Shown here: piece after piece, positions 22,465 to 33,094 of the stretch
How the letters are laid out: each line of letters begins with the position of its first letter
How positions within the stretch are numbered: the stretch's first letter is position 1
Assembly: GCA_030581615.1 (NCBI GenBank)
Contig: JAKTTT010000051.1
Span: 1 to 64,000 of the forward strand
DNA from: Alloascoidea africana
Lineage: Eukaryota > Ascomycota > Alloascoideomycetes > Alloascoideales > Alloascoideaceae
Reading direction: 5' to 3'
DNA: 64,000 nucleotides
Position numbers and translations under genes: made by a program
Notes under the pieces: model-generated
The model's input: only the letters and a program-made list of their open reading frames with translations
What the model was told of the DNA's origin: nothing
Database searches by the model: none

Positions 22465-22865
22465 GGCGGTATAAATCAAAATAACGGTGGGCGTATCCTG
22501 TTTGGACGTTGGGGAAACTTTCGTGTTCGTTGTGATTTACGCGTTGGAGAGGGTAACCAAGAACAATGTTGGTTATGATCTTGGTTTGGGAAACACGCGG
22601 CTTCCTCACTCGAAGTCTCTTCTACAAGTAAAACAGTTATTTGTGTATTCGGATCTTTGGTTAAGAAAAGAAGATGCCTACATGAATCTCGTTCATCCTG
22701 GATGAATTCTCTGTTTCATAGAACATAATTTGAGTCACTTTGTATTTTCCATACACTTTTCAGGTTCCAATAGTGTGCCAGTGGTAAAAACCTAATTAAC
22801 AACGGTATCCATAAGAATTATTATGTTCCGCAAGCCTTTCAAACTCAACTCAATGAAAAAAAAAA
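22465..22865. other. Intergenic region between TRM10 3' end and RFC4 promoter
   Basis: About 400 bp. Apart from the ACGCGT element nothing stands out. Confidence 0.45.
22539..22544. promoter_or_regulatory. ACGCGT (MCB-type) element in the RFC4 promoter
   Basis: The MBF core hexamer lies 75 bp upstream of the RFC4 ATG. DNA replication genes are classical MBF targets in yeasts, so gene identity and distance both fit. The hexamer alone is not rare, so this remains inference. Confidence 0.4.
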
Positions 22866-23873
22866 TTACGTTGTGCTCTCTAGAGCAGCTGTCGAGCCAT
22901 TATTTTTACTCTCGTCGCTCTCGTCGTCACTCTCGTCTTCCTCATTACCCTCGCCTTTTTGGTCAGTGCCAATCAACTTCCTAGGCGGCAGAACTGTATC
23001 AAACGCAATCTTCCAATCCTTCACTTCCAGCCATTTGATTAACAATTCTACTACGTGATTGGTCGTTAAAACTTTTCTTCCTGAAAGCCTTATGTACTCC
23101 TCTATTGGCAACCGAGCTGTTTTTATGCCTTTTTGAATCGCCTTGTCGTGGCACAGATTCTTGTATCTTCCCTTGTCCACTATGCCTCCCACCACGTACG
23201 TTGTATCGTCTTCCAGACCTTCCAAAACATTATCCGAATCTGCGGATAAATAGACCCAATTATCTTTATCGTCTTCAGGTACTTCGAAATCATTAGAGGT
23301 TGTATTAAAATCCTTCCACCCTTTATAATGGCCTCCTAATGGGCCATCGAATCGCTCTAGTAATCGCTTGTCCAGGGACGTGATATCAATCTTTACTCCA
23401 AAAGGAGCCCGTTTATTTTCAGAATGACACCGGACTAATTGTGCAGACAATGACACTATTTCTTTTGGCTTCATCATATCGTCAAAGGCGCAATCTATGA
23501 CAACAGTGATTGGTACTTTAACCTGTGGAGGCCGAGGCGATTTAGATGGTTTCTGTAGAGCCTGGTCTTCTCCCATTTCCTCACGCCTTCTCTTTTTAGC
23601 CAATTTAGAAGCTTTTCTCTTTTCCTTCCTTTTAGCTTTAAAGTCCTCACGCTGGGTTTCCCATTGTTGTTCTTTCAGTAACCGCTTATATTTGCGTTTA
23701 GACATGCCCTCTGGAACCACTAACTTCTGGCGGGTGTGCTCATTCTGTGAAGGTCTGCTCCCTTCAACAGGAGTCTCGCCGTTGCCTTGTTCATTAATTG
23801 TCACTATTTGCGTGTCATTGGGCAGAGACTGGATTGCTTCGAGTGAATTTCCGCCTTCTTTGACCTCTGTCAT
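22866..23873 (-). CDS. TRM10: tRNA (guanine-9-N1)-methyltransferase Trm10
   Basis: A 335-residue SPOUT-class methyltransferase that makes m1G9 in tRNAs with S-adenosylmethionine. The basic, Lys/Arg-rich N-terminus (about 60-105) is a tRNA-binding region. The catalytic domain begins around VTVVIDCAFDDMM. Conserved blocks include RCHSENKRAPFGV, VYLSADSDNVLE and VVGGIVDKGRYKNLC, which carries the glycine-rich SAM-binding knot with the catalytic Asp. LPIEEYIRLSGRKVLTTNHV and VLPPRK follow. The C-terminal tail is acidic and Ser-rich. S. cerevisiae Trm10 has 293 residues, and the extra length lies in the two disordered ends. Single exon. Confidence 0.94.
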   Translation of the reverse strand: MTEVKEGGNSLEAIQSLPNDTQIVTINEQGNGETPVEGSRPSQNEHTRQKLVVPEGMSKRKYKRLLKEQQWETQREDFKAKRKEKRKASKLAKKRRREEMGEDQALQKPSKSPRPPQVKVPITVVIDCAFDDMMKPKEIVSLSAQLVRCHSENKRAPFGVKIDITSLDKRLLERFDGPLGGHYKGWKDFNTTSNDFEVPEDDKDNWVYLSADSDNVLEGLEDDTTYVVGGIVDKGRYKNLCHDKAIQKGIKTARLPIEEYIRLSGRKVLTTNHVVELLIKWLEVKDWKIAFDTVLPPRKLIGTDQKGEGNEEDESDDESDESKNNGSTAALESTT

Positions 23874-24686
23874 ATTTCAAGAGTTGGCGTTAGTACATTT
23901 ATGTTGAAAAATTTGGGAGATGGTAATATCCGGGTAAAAAGATCGGTCAACAAATAGTATAAAATGGCCGTGCACCTCGAACCCTTAAACCTTCTACATG
24001 GCAGAAGAGATGTCCACTCACTTGTCTAAAGTGCGATAAGGGAAAAGAACCTATACATACATGAGACTAAAAAAAGATTGAAGTGTTGACTGGACAGACT
24101 TTGAGATCAGTATATAATTCAGGTTTCAGAGACGGAGCTTTTATTGAACATTGAAATGGACTCTCCATGAGCATTTATAGATTGGCTTTCTGATATTACA
24201 CCTTCATAAAATTCATTACACAGGCATGGAGAAGCAACGGCACCATTTTATATTCGCTTTTTGCAAGTTGGACCTATTAAGTTAGCTGATTTTTCTCCAA
24301 AATGAAGGCGACCCGTTTTATGAAAATGAGCTATAAGAAAGCCACAATACTGAATTTCCAGATTCTCCACGTAATAATTGTTGGAACAATATTAGGGAAT
24401 TACTCTTCACTATATGTCTATTTCTAGAGAATGATACATTATACGCTGGTTGGGTGACAATCTGACACCAATTGGTGTGTCTTCTCCGTAAAGGTCTGCT
24501 GAAGCTGGAAGTATTCGAAGTGTTCAGTAGCCAAGTTTATGGTGCTGATTCATCCAAAGGGATGAGTAACGTAATTGCAAATCCTTCAGCAGTACTTAAA
24601 AAGGAGAAATCTAAAAACCTTTTTAGCACATCATGACATATCAATAGTTGTAAGTCTATTATGCAGAACAAAGAATGGATACAAAT
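23874..24686. other. Intergenic region between VPS20 3' end and TRM10 promoter
   Basis: About 800 bp of AT-rich DNA with no credible frame, RNA gene or repeat visible. Confidence 0.5.
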
Positions 24687-25343
24687 TTATGCTAATAAAG
24701 CCTCTCTCCTCGGTATGGATGCTTCTTGTGATGGTTCAGAATTGCTGTCATTTGGTGTTGGCTCTGGCTCTGGTAATTTTGTTGGAGCATCCGGTAGCTT
24801 TGGTGTCGTGAGCTCCTCTGTCTTTCCAGAGGTTTGTCCTAATTTGGCAAGCTCCTCCCGCTCTATCCTATCCAGTTCTTCTTGAACCTCATCTTCCTCC
24901 TGGTTTGTAATAGCATTTGCAAGCATTTCACCGATCTCTTCTTGGTACCGTATTCCTTCTGCAGATTCATCCATTATCTTATCAACCTTTTCTAAAGACA
25001 ACTCTTGATTGAGTCTTTTGAGAACCTTGTTTCCTTCCTGTAAACCGTACAAAACATCTTTCTCCACGAGCTTAAACTCTATGTTGCTGACGAGCTCTTC
25101 AAGAACGCCAAGTTGTTGATCTGTCTTTGCGATCAGATTTTCTTGGTATTTTTTTTTTCGTAGCGCCAGTAATGCCCGTGGCTTGTCTCCTTTGGCAAGG
25201 CATTGTCTCGCAATGCTCTCTTCTTGGCGTGCCACTACATTCAGCTTTGTTTGATATGATTTGATTTTATCTCTTTGAAGTTTCAAATTCAATATAATTT
25301 TATCTTGACTAGTCACTTTCGGGCCACTAGCAGTATTTCCCAT
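24687..25343 (-). CDS. VPS20: ESCRT-III subunit Vps20/CHMP6
   Basis: A 218-residue Snf7-domain protein. It starts MGNTASG, an N-myristoylation signal characteristic of Vps20/CHMP6 among ESCRT-III proteins. Helices alpha1-alpha2 are basic (ILNLKLQRDKIKSYQTKL, ALLALRKKKYQENLI). The rest is acidic, including a DRIEREELAKL helix like the MIT-interacting motif near the C-terminus. Vps20 links ESCRT-II (Vps25) to Snf7 filament nucleation on endosomes for multivesicular-body sorting. Length matches S. cerevisiae Vps20 (221). The Pro/Glu-rich linker near residue 195 is low complexity. Single exon. Confidence 0.93.
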   Translation of the reverse strand: MGNTASGPKVTSQDKIILNLKLQRDKIKSYQTKLNVVARQEESIARQCLAKGDKPRALLALRKKKYQENLIAKTDQQLGVLEELVSNIEFKLVEKDVLYGLQEGNKVLKRLNQELSLEKVDKIMDESAEGIRYQEEIGEMLANAITNQEEDEVQEELDRIEREELAKLGQTSGKTEELTTPKLPDAPTKLPEPEPTPNDSNSEPSQEASIPRREALLA

Positions 25344-25764
25344 GATTCCTAGCTTATCTCACCATAGAAGCAACTGGGTGTGGTTGATTTGCCTTGCAAC
25401 ACTGAGCTGTGTGTGTGTACGGATGTTACCTTATCACATCATAGACGAGCATATACTAGAACTTTGATTCTTGAGGAGGCTCTTCTTTTCGGAATTTGAG
25501 ACTTTTGCTAAAAACGCGAATCACTTCGATAAACCAATTGATACATTTAAGTTATTTATCCGTATATAAATACGTAATCTAATGCTTATGATAATGATCT
25601 GAATGAAGATCAAAAGAATACATGAAATGTCCCCCAAAAAAGTATGATGTTGAAATAGTAGCTGAATAGAAAAGCGCTTAGTCTAGCTCAATAATTGAAA
25701 ATTCTGTGATTAATGGATTCTTTTCAGGGTTAAATAAGTTTGAAATATGCCAAGAGAGGGTTGC
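25344..25764. other. Intergenic region between ABC pump 3' end and VPS20 promoter
   Basis: AT-rich and about 420 bp. Nothing specific seen. Confidence 0.45.
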
Positions 25765-28700
25765 TTAATTCTTTACAACCTTCTCGTCACCAGGTTTTGG
25801 AACAAAGATATTCGAAGGTTCCTCGTGTCTCTCTTTTCTTGGTCCATTGAACCAATTTTTGAAGTCCAAGATGGCCTTGAAATTCCAAACTCTAACTCTC
25901 ACAAGATAGTACATTCCCAGCATGGCAACGACATTAAATATAATGTAAGCCCATGAGAGACCAAAGTTTCTCCATCTGTAGCTCCATTTGATGTTATAAG
26001 ATTCGGCCATAATTGTCTCCTGGCTTGTGTAAGGGCAATATTCGCAAGAAGATATAGCATCGGGGTATCTTAGATAACCGCCATTGGTGTTAATGAATCC
26101 AGACAGATATTCAGAACAAGTCTGTCCTTGAGGCGGCTCCAAAATGCTATACTCATAGGCCTTACATTTCAAGTATCTGCCGTGAACAACGGTAGCGACA
26201 AATGACTGAACAAAATAAGTAAATGGGGAGACTTTGTACATAAATGTCCAGAATCCAGGCATGAAACCCATAGGTTGTAGAACACCACAGAACAGTAATT
26301 GAGTTGGGAACAAGAGAGAGTTGATGATGGATGCAGATGGAACATTTGGAGAGAAATAAAAGACCCAGAGACCATAGGAACAGAAGTAAATGGTGAACAT
26401 GACAACATACATCAGGAAAAAGTAACCACATTCTTCAGCATGTCCAGTGAATTTAGCAGGCCAGTAAAAGCAGCAGAAACAGAGAAATTGACAAAACATG
26501 GACCAAATGATTTCCCAAGAAACTTGTACTAAAATCAATGCAGACCAATGGAATGTATTTGAAGCTGATTCACGAACCTCATACAATTCTCGAGAAGGGA
26601 AGGCAAAAACGTGCATTTGGTTAATCATAGCCAACGCAATAAACAGCATCATAAAGATAGCCATAATGGGTTGTGAAGCACCTTCAATTGAATGATTAAT
26701 ACTGATAAAAGAAAAACCAACCATGAGAGCACAACCAACACATTCCAAAAATTTGCCTCTGATATAGACTGGCGATCTCCAAAACTGTAGTCCGGTTCTC
26801 TTGAAGACAAACCAAAACTGGCTCAAAAAGCTTACAGCATATCTGCCTTTGAGATCATCTGAATTAACAAGTTCAGGTCGAGATGGCAACTCTCTGTGGA
26901 GTTTTTCGATTTCGGCGGTAACAGCGTGGTATTCAGGGGATTGGATCCAAAGATCATGCCAATCTGAAGAAGCAGAAGCGGTTGCACCAGCACCAATACG
27001 ATTCAGAATATACTCGGCAGGGTTTTCAGAAGTTCCACATTTAACACCAGATTGTCGTTCAAAGTATCCCAACAAGGTGGACGAATTTGGACCAATGTCA
27101 CCAAAATAAACAGTCTTACCACCTTTTTTCAACAACAAAAGACGATCAAAAACTTCAAACAAGGTAGCAGAAGGTTGATGAATTGTACACAGAATAGCCT
27201 GACCAGAATCAGCAAGAGCTCTTAAAAACTGAATAATAGACCAAGCAGATTGGGAATCGAGACCAGAAGTAGGCTCGTCCAAAAACAATAGTAGAGAAGG
27301 TTTAGCAACAAGCTCAACACCAATAGACAGCTTCTTCCTCTGTTCCACATTCAAACCACGGCCAATCTTACCAACAATGGCCTCTGCGTAATTCTCCATA
27401 CCAAGAAGAGAGATTATTTTCTCAACATATTCATATTTTTCAGATTGAGGAACGGAAGCAGGTTGTCGAAGATCCGCTGCAAAACGAAGGGCCTCTCTTA
27501 CCGAATGCTCAGCCATGTGAAGATCTTGTTGTTGAACATAACCAGTACGACGTTTAAATGAAGAATCAATTGCCTTTCCGTTGACCAACATATCGCCAGT
27601 GATGACACCAAAGTTGATACGCTGTGACAACACATTGAGTAAAGTAGTCTTACCAGCTCCTGATTCACCCATTAAAGCAGTCATTGTGCCAGGTTTAACG
27701 TAGCCTTGAATGTTATTCAACAATTGTCTTGTTGAGCCTTCGTATGGAATTACATAGTCCACATGCTGGAAAGAAAAAACTTCCTTCTCGCTGATAACTT
27801 TTTCAAGATCAACACCGGGACCATTTAGGGCATCCATCATTTGCTGTCTTGTTGCAACTTTACCATCGGCTGTTTCTTGATCTCCCTCGGGAAGGTGACC
27901 ACGTTTGTACAAAAGCATATCACCACCACCTTCAACTGGTTTGACATACTCAGCCAATACTGTGTTGATCATCATAAAGCCTGCCATCCAGCAGAGGTTG
28001 ATACCCATGTTCCTCCAAACGTGTGAGAAGTGAAAGTGAAAGTATTTGGTAATATAGCTATCACCTTGAACCCAATCTTGTCCAGGAGTACTACCGACAA
28101 AAGCACAAACGGCATTTTTGAGGGAAACGTTCTCATAACCAGGACCACTAGGCACCATTGTATCACAGTTCATAACTTTTGCGTGGAATTCAGTTCCCAG
28201 AAGCGATTCAAATCCGTATCTCAATGGATTCAACCAAGTCAACCATTTAGCCCAGTGATGCATTTGAGGGAGAGGAATGATATAGCCAGCATACATACAG
28301 AGGATAAGAACAACCAGACCAGCAACAGCATGAGCAGTTTCACCATCTTTAGTCAAAGTAGCAACAATCTTGAACATGAACGACATTGTTTGTTGGATTT
28401 GCAATAAAAACAACATGTATGAAAAGAAGGAACCTGCTTCATGTTTTAGATGCGGCATCCAGTAAGACAGCAATGCAAGAATGATAATGGCAACAAATTT
28501 GGTGGGGAACTCGGTGAAAATCTCTTGGAGGGCTTCTGCTGAGGTGTGGTACATTGAATAGGTCTTTTGCTTTAGAATAATACCTCTGAAGGAGAAAGAA
28601 TGGGAGATTTCAGCCAGGGAGGTAAGAGCACAAAAGATAAGACAGTAGAAAATGAGACCAGCTCGAGAAATAGCACCGCTTGTACCAGTAGGAATTTTGT

Positions 28701-30285
28701 AGAAAAGAGAACCAACAACCAGACCTTTAATTAAAAAGGTGCTCAAATAAATCAAAGTGTAGGACATTTCACCACGTTGACGTTGAAAACCTCTAACCAT
28801 CAAATGGCGCACCTGACTGGGGAAGGAAATAACGTATCTTGATTTTTTCCTGTTCATTCTCTCCTTTGCCTGGTTTGAAGCGCATTCAAGTCTTTCCTTT
28901 GTTTCCTCGGGTTGGTGTGTAGCAACGTAATCATCGTATTCTGCAAGACATTCCTGATACTCGGGAGAGTTTAGCCAGTAGTGTTCAAATTCTTGTGCAG
29001 TTTGGGGTACTTTGTTCTCCCAACCTTCTTTAGGATATCTGCCATTTGGATCTGTGACTGAGGTTAAAAACTCTGGAGTTGTCATTCTTGGAGGACAATG
29101 CCATCCCATCTTTTCAAAGTAAGCCTTTGCCTTGGTAGCAGGACCAAAATAGATTTGGTGACCAAGGTACAAAATTGTAACCTTATCAAACAACTGGTAA
29201 ATATTCTCACCGGCCTGGTAAATTGCAACGAGAGCAGAGTTATTTAACAAATTGGTAGCAGCACGAATTGCCTGGGCAAACTCGAGAGCTGTTGAGGCAT
29301 CGAGACCTCTGGTAGCATTATCCCAAGAGTATATGGAGGCATGACAAGAGAGAGCTTCAACGATTGAGACTCTTTTTCTCTCGCCACCTGAAACACCACG
29401 AACAAAATCATTACCAACTTTTGTGCCATATGTATGAGTCAAACCAAAGACAGTGCACCACAAATCTCTCATTGTATTCACATATTGGTCCTTGGTTAGA
29501 CCATCAATTCTGGCGGCTGGTGTCTTGGTTTTGAGTGCAAAGTCAATGGTGTCCTTGACCTTGACGTGTGGGAAATGATCGTCCAATTCAGGGTTATAAA
29601 TAACATATCCTTTGTATTTTTCCATCATTTCGTGTTGTGTGAGACCATCATAAGAAAATTCGCCTTCAACACCAACAAGCTCGCTGATTTCTCCTGAACA
29701 ACACTTTAGTAAGGTAGAACAGCCAGCCCCAGGTCTTCCAATAACAAAACACATTTCGCCGGCTTTTACAACTCCTGTAACGTTAGAAATAATGTTTCTA
29801 ACTGGATTCGAGTTTCTCATTAAGAGTTTAAGGGGCAGTTTTGCCATGCTCCTGAGCATCTCGGTGACGGAGGGCGCATAGGCAGACGAGATATCAATTC
29901 CCTTTGCAGTGATTCCTTTGAAAGCAATACCAGCCGCACTATCTTCAATACCTTGCTCCAAGCTCTTTGAATTGAGGTACTTTAGAAGAACTTGAAGGTC
30001 GAAATCATTAGGATCAACTTCAAATTTACCTTGGGCGGCTACACGTCTGGAAAGAGTTCTCGCCAAAGACTGGATTCTGGAAACGGCATTGGGGTCACTA
30101 AGAACATTTCGAAGGTGTTCTGAGTAAACATCTTCCTCATTTTCGCTTTCAAGATCATGAGTTCTTGGATGGGTGAGCTTTCGAAGAAGGTTGGTGCTCT
30201 TGTTGTTACTCTGTTGGCCAGGGTAAAAAGCTTTCACCTCGTTTTCTTCTTTATCGCTTGTACTTTCAGCTGAACTCGTATCCAT
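25765..30285 (-). CDS. Full-length PDR/CDR-type ABCG drug efflux pump
   Basis: A 1506-residue plasma-membrane exporter with the reversed (NBD-TMD)x2 order of fungal PDR pumps. NBD1 has the fungal degenerate Walker A with Cys in place of Lys (GRPGAGCSTLL). Its signature is VSGGERKRVSIVEA, and its Walker B is deviant (IYSWDNATRGLDAS). NBD2 has canonical Walker A GESGAGKTTLL, degenerate signature LNVEQRKKLSIGVEL and Walker B LLLFLDEPTSGLD. Thus one composite ATP site is catalytic and the other degenerate, as known for Pdr5/Cdr1. Two sets of six helices and large extracellular loops with Cys pairs follow each NBD. The family exports azoles, cycloheximide and many hydrophobic compounds. The orthologue within PDR5/PDR10/SNQ2/CDR cannot be fixed, so no symbol is given. 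Confidence 0.94.
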   Translation of the reverse strand: MDTSSAESTSDKEENEVKAFYPGQQSNNKSTNLLRKLTHPRTHDLESENEEDVYSEHLRNVLSDPNAVSRIQSLARTLSRRVAAQGKFEVDPNDFDLQVLLKYLNSKSLEQGIEDSAAGIAFKGITAKGIDISSAYAPSVTEMLRSMAKLPLKLLMRNSNPVRNIISNVTGVVKAGEMCFVIGRPGAGCSTLLKCCSGEISELVGVEGEFSYDGLTQHEMMEKYKGYVIYNPELDDHFPHVKVKDTIDFALKTKTPAARIDGLTKDQYVNTMRDLWCTVFGLTHTYGTKVGNDFVRGVSGGERKRVSIVEALSCHASIYSWDNATRGLDASTALEFAQAIRAATNLLNNSALVAIYQAGENIYQLFDKVTILYLGHQIYFGPATKAKAYFEKMGWHCPPRMTTPEFLTSVTDPNGRYPKEGWENKVPQTAQEFEHYWLNSPEYQECLAEYDDYVATHQPEETKERLECASNQAKERMNRKKSRYVISFPSQVRHLMVRGFQRQRGEMSYTLIYLSTFLIKGLVVGSLFYKIPTGTSGAISRAGLIFYCLIFCALTSLAEISHSFSFRGIILKQKTYSMYHTSAEALQEIFTEFPTKFVAIIILALLSYWMPHLKHEAGSFFSYMLFLLQIQQTMSFMFKIVATLTKDGETAHAVAGLVVLILCMYAGYIIPLPQMHHWAKWLTWLNPLRYGFESLLGTEFHAKVMNCDTMVPSGPGYENVSLKNAVCAFVGSTPGQDWVQGDSYITKYFHFHFSHVWRNMGINLCWMAGFMMINTVLAEYVKPVEGGGDMLLYKRGHLPEGDQETADGKVATRQQMMDALNGPGVDLEKVISEKEVFSFQHVDYVIPYEGSTRQLLNNIQGYVKPGTMTALMGESGAGKTTLLNVLSQRINFGVITGDMLVNGKAIDSSFKRRTGYVQQQDLHMAEHSVREALRFAADLRQPASVPQSEKYEYVEKIISLLGMENYAEAIVGKIGRGLNVEQRKKLSIGVELVAKPSLLLFLDEPTSGLDSQSAWSIIQFLRALADSGQAILCTIHQPSATLFEVFDRLLLLKKGGKTVYFGDIGPNSSTLLGYFERQSGVKCGTSENPAEYILNRIGAGATASASSDWHDLWIQSPEYHAVTAEIEKLHRELPSRPELVNSDDLKGRYAVSFLSQFWFVFKRTGLQFWRSPVYIRGKFLECVGCALMVGFSFISINHSIEGASQPIMAIFMMLFIALAMINQMHVFAFPSRELYEVRESASNTFHWSALILVQVSWEIIWSMFCQFLCFCCFYWPAKFTGHAEECGYFFLMYVVMFTIYFCSYGLWVFYFSPNVPSASIINSLLFPTQLLFCGVLQPMGFMPGFWTFMYKVSPFTYFVQSFVATVVHGRYLKCKAYEYSILEPPQGQTCSEYLSGFINTNGGYLRYPDAISSCEYCPYTSQETIMAESYNIKWSYRWRNFGLSWAYIIFNVVAMLGMYYLVRVRVWNFKAILDFKNWFNGPRKERHEEPSNIFVPKPGDEKVVKN

Positions 30286-33094
30286 GATTAATCAAAACTA
30301 AATAATCTGGGGGTTAGCTGACTTTCTTTTTGATTCCAACAACACTATCAATCTTACCAGTAATATAATAATGCAATGGCAAAGGACAAACTAGGTTGTG
30401 AATAAGGTTGGGAAAGTAAAGGGATTAATTAATGAAACAAATGTGTTTGAATGGAATCAAAAAAAAAGACTTCAACATTGATATTCTTCTCCTTATATAA
30501 CAAGCCAGATTGAGGCCTTTTGATATAACCGTTCCGTTTCCCTTTGCTTGTAAAGAAGCAGAATTTTCTAGGGCCAGGTGCCAAGCGTCTAGATAAGCCT
30601 CCGACTCACATACATAATTACCCGATTGGGCTCACCATGCATTACATGAAATGGCCGCGGCAAAAATGGTACCGACTGGTGCTCATCGACGGAAAAGTCT
30701 CTCGGAAAGGGATTATAGATGGTTGGTCCAGTATCCTAAGCCGTTTTAACCCAATGCGTGGGGGGTCAAAGCCGAGAAAATTGTTTCCGTTCCAGAGCAC
30801 AAGCGCTATGAGATTGAGCGGTTAATCTTTGCTTGTCATCCATAGCTTTTCTGAAACATGTTCCAAGTTTATAGGCTAATCTGGAGAATTTTTGTCTTGA
30901 AGGCTTTTTTGGTCTCATAGAAATAAAATTGCATTAGAAGCTACTTGAAAGTAACAACTACAACTGACAGGGGAACAATGCTTGAGTAACTCGGCAGAAA
31001 CTTGTAACGTTGCCGACGTGACGTTTAGACGGTATTAGATCAAAGGATCTGTCCGGCCCATAGAAGCGGCTGTTCCTCCGAAATGTAAGCTCAAAGATTT
31101 TCCTCTGCTTCATGTTTATATTACGCAGAGTTGATAGGATGAATGAGTTTTTATTGGCTTGGAGGAGCTCCAACCAACGTTTCTAGAGATGAAGAAGCGT
31201 CAATTTGCAAAGCACCAATTCGTTTTCATCCATCTTCGGTTAACTTATCCCTCAATGACCCCTCATATTACAAGGTGTGCCTCTACAGCTATTCAAGTAC
31301 ACGCAGGTTGAGATGATGCGCACGGGATAAAAGCGTGAATGGACTATTGAAGCTGGTGAATGATTCACAACAGAACGCAAAATGTGCTTCTTTGACTTTT
31401 TGACTACTAGTGTCTAGAGGTTATTATTAACTGTTGTGCTTTTGTACATAATATTTTCTGTCTCTGAGTATTGTGGCTTTTCAAGTTGTATTTTCTATAT
31501 TCCCAAAAAAGTCCCTCAGCAAATTGTGAGTTATATTTTTCTTTTACCGCTTTGTTTCCTTTCACAATATACATCTCTTCGACGACTACGTGTCTACGAT
31601 ATCCATGCCCCTGAGACTGGAAATTTCTGGTCTAGCTTGGCTCTTAGCTGAACAAATTGTAAAGATATGAGCAGTTAACAATTCCTATGGTCCTCCTCTA
31701 CACAATTTTGCTTATGCTCTGCAATCCACCACCACACGGATATGTCCCGTGCTTGTCCATTTTCCATTTGATTTCATTCATGCAACTATAGATGAAAATA
31801 TATATTGAATTTTCTGTGACTTGATTAGCATTTGAATATTTCTTTTCACACCATTGATGTCTAAGTGTGTTTTTGATTCTACTTTAATCATGAGCATCGG
31901 TCTATTCCCCAATTCCAAACTTTTTATTTCCTTTTGTGGCCTGTTAAACATCTGTTTACAGATTAAATTTTTATTTTCTCGAGAAAAAAAAAGAGATTTC
32001 AAATTCACACATTTGACTTAATGAACAAATCATAAAAGAGTACATTGAACACGAACAGGAATGGATTCAAATAGTCTCGAGGTTCCAAATTACACAATTT
32101 CAAACTTGAAATGATCATTCTTGTTCCAAAAAGTAGGGTGCTCAAGACCAAATACACAAGGGTGTTGGTATTTTGGCACGAGCAAGTGGCGAGAAGAGCT
32201 ACCACTATACTGTCCACATCACGAGCATCAAAAAGTCCAAAGATCTGACTATTTTTTTTTCATCTGACTTTGTATTCCTTTTTCTTTTACAAAGAACTCA
32301 ATTACAAAAACTATTGGAATTACAATGACCAAATCAAGACACACATTCATATACTTTTTTTTTTGCTTCTCGCTACTCTCTCATGTCTGACACAGCTATT
32401 GGTATACTAGTACAAGTTTTCTCTCTGATAATTTGACCTGATTATTCCGAATCGAGTATAATGAACATAGGTTATAAATAGCCGAATGACAACAACAGCA
32501 ACCGCAACAACAAAAAAATATTAACTGTCTTTTGACGAATAGTAAAAAAAAACTCAAACGTTGATGATCATCATCAGCCAACGAAAGTAAAGTGATCAAC
32601 TATTTTTTTTTTGGGGGGTAGGTTCTCATTTTGCTTATGGAGAGTAGAAAAACTAGACTATAATGGAACAGAGTTCACAAATGAGTGTTCAACTTTGTAA
32701 TTGAAATTAGTCAACATGACAGACAGATAAAGCCTAGTAGTAAAGTAGAAGCCAAGAACGGCCAAGACAATAACAAAAAAAAAAACAATAGCAAGGGAAC
32801 CGTTGTACACTAAACAGTAAACGCAAATAATTAAAGCAACAACAAAAAGGAAAAAATTGAAGAAACATCGCTTCATTTCATCCAAAACAAACTCTCAAGT
32901 AAAGGGTAAAAGGGTAAAATAATATGACAACAGCATAAGGAGAGAAGTAGAAAAATAGATAGCTTCGCTATATCATCCAAGTAGTAAAGCATAAGGGGCA
33001 AAATAAAGCAATTACAAATAGAAGATTCAAATATAAAAGGGAAATCAAAGAAAGAAAAAAAAAACAGAACAAGGAGAGGCTTGTATTGAGACAT
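30286..33094. other. 2.8 kb intergenic region, ABC pump promoter and RING-H2 gene 3' flank
   Basis: The longest gene-free stretch in the window. ORFs of 60-93 codons (for example 30544-30825 and 31436-31651) carry no motif. It contains a CCGCGG core at 30655-30660 in the pump promoter and many A- or T-runs toward 32-33 kb. The excess length suits a strongly regulated multidrug-pump promoter. An unseen non-coding RNA is possible. Confidence 0.45.
30655..30660. promoter_or_regulatory. CCGCGG core resembling a pleiotropic drug response element
   Basis: CCGCGG in the context GGCCGCGGCA lies about 370 bp upstream of the ABC pump ATG. The S. cerevisiae Pdr1/Pdr3 element is TCCGCGGA, so the six-base core matches and the flanks do not. 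It is suggestive only because of the downstream gene. Confidence 0.25.
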
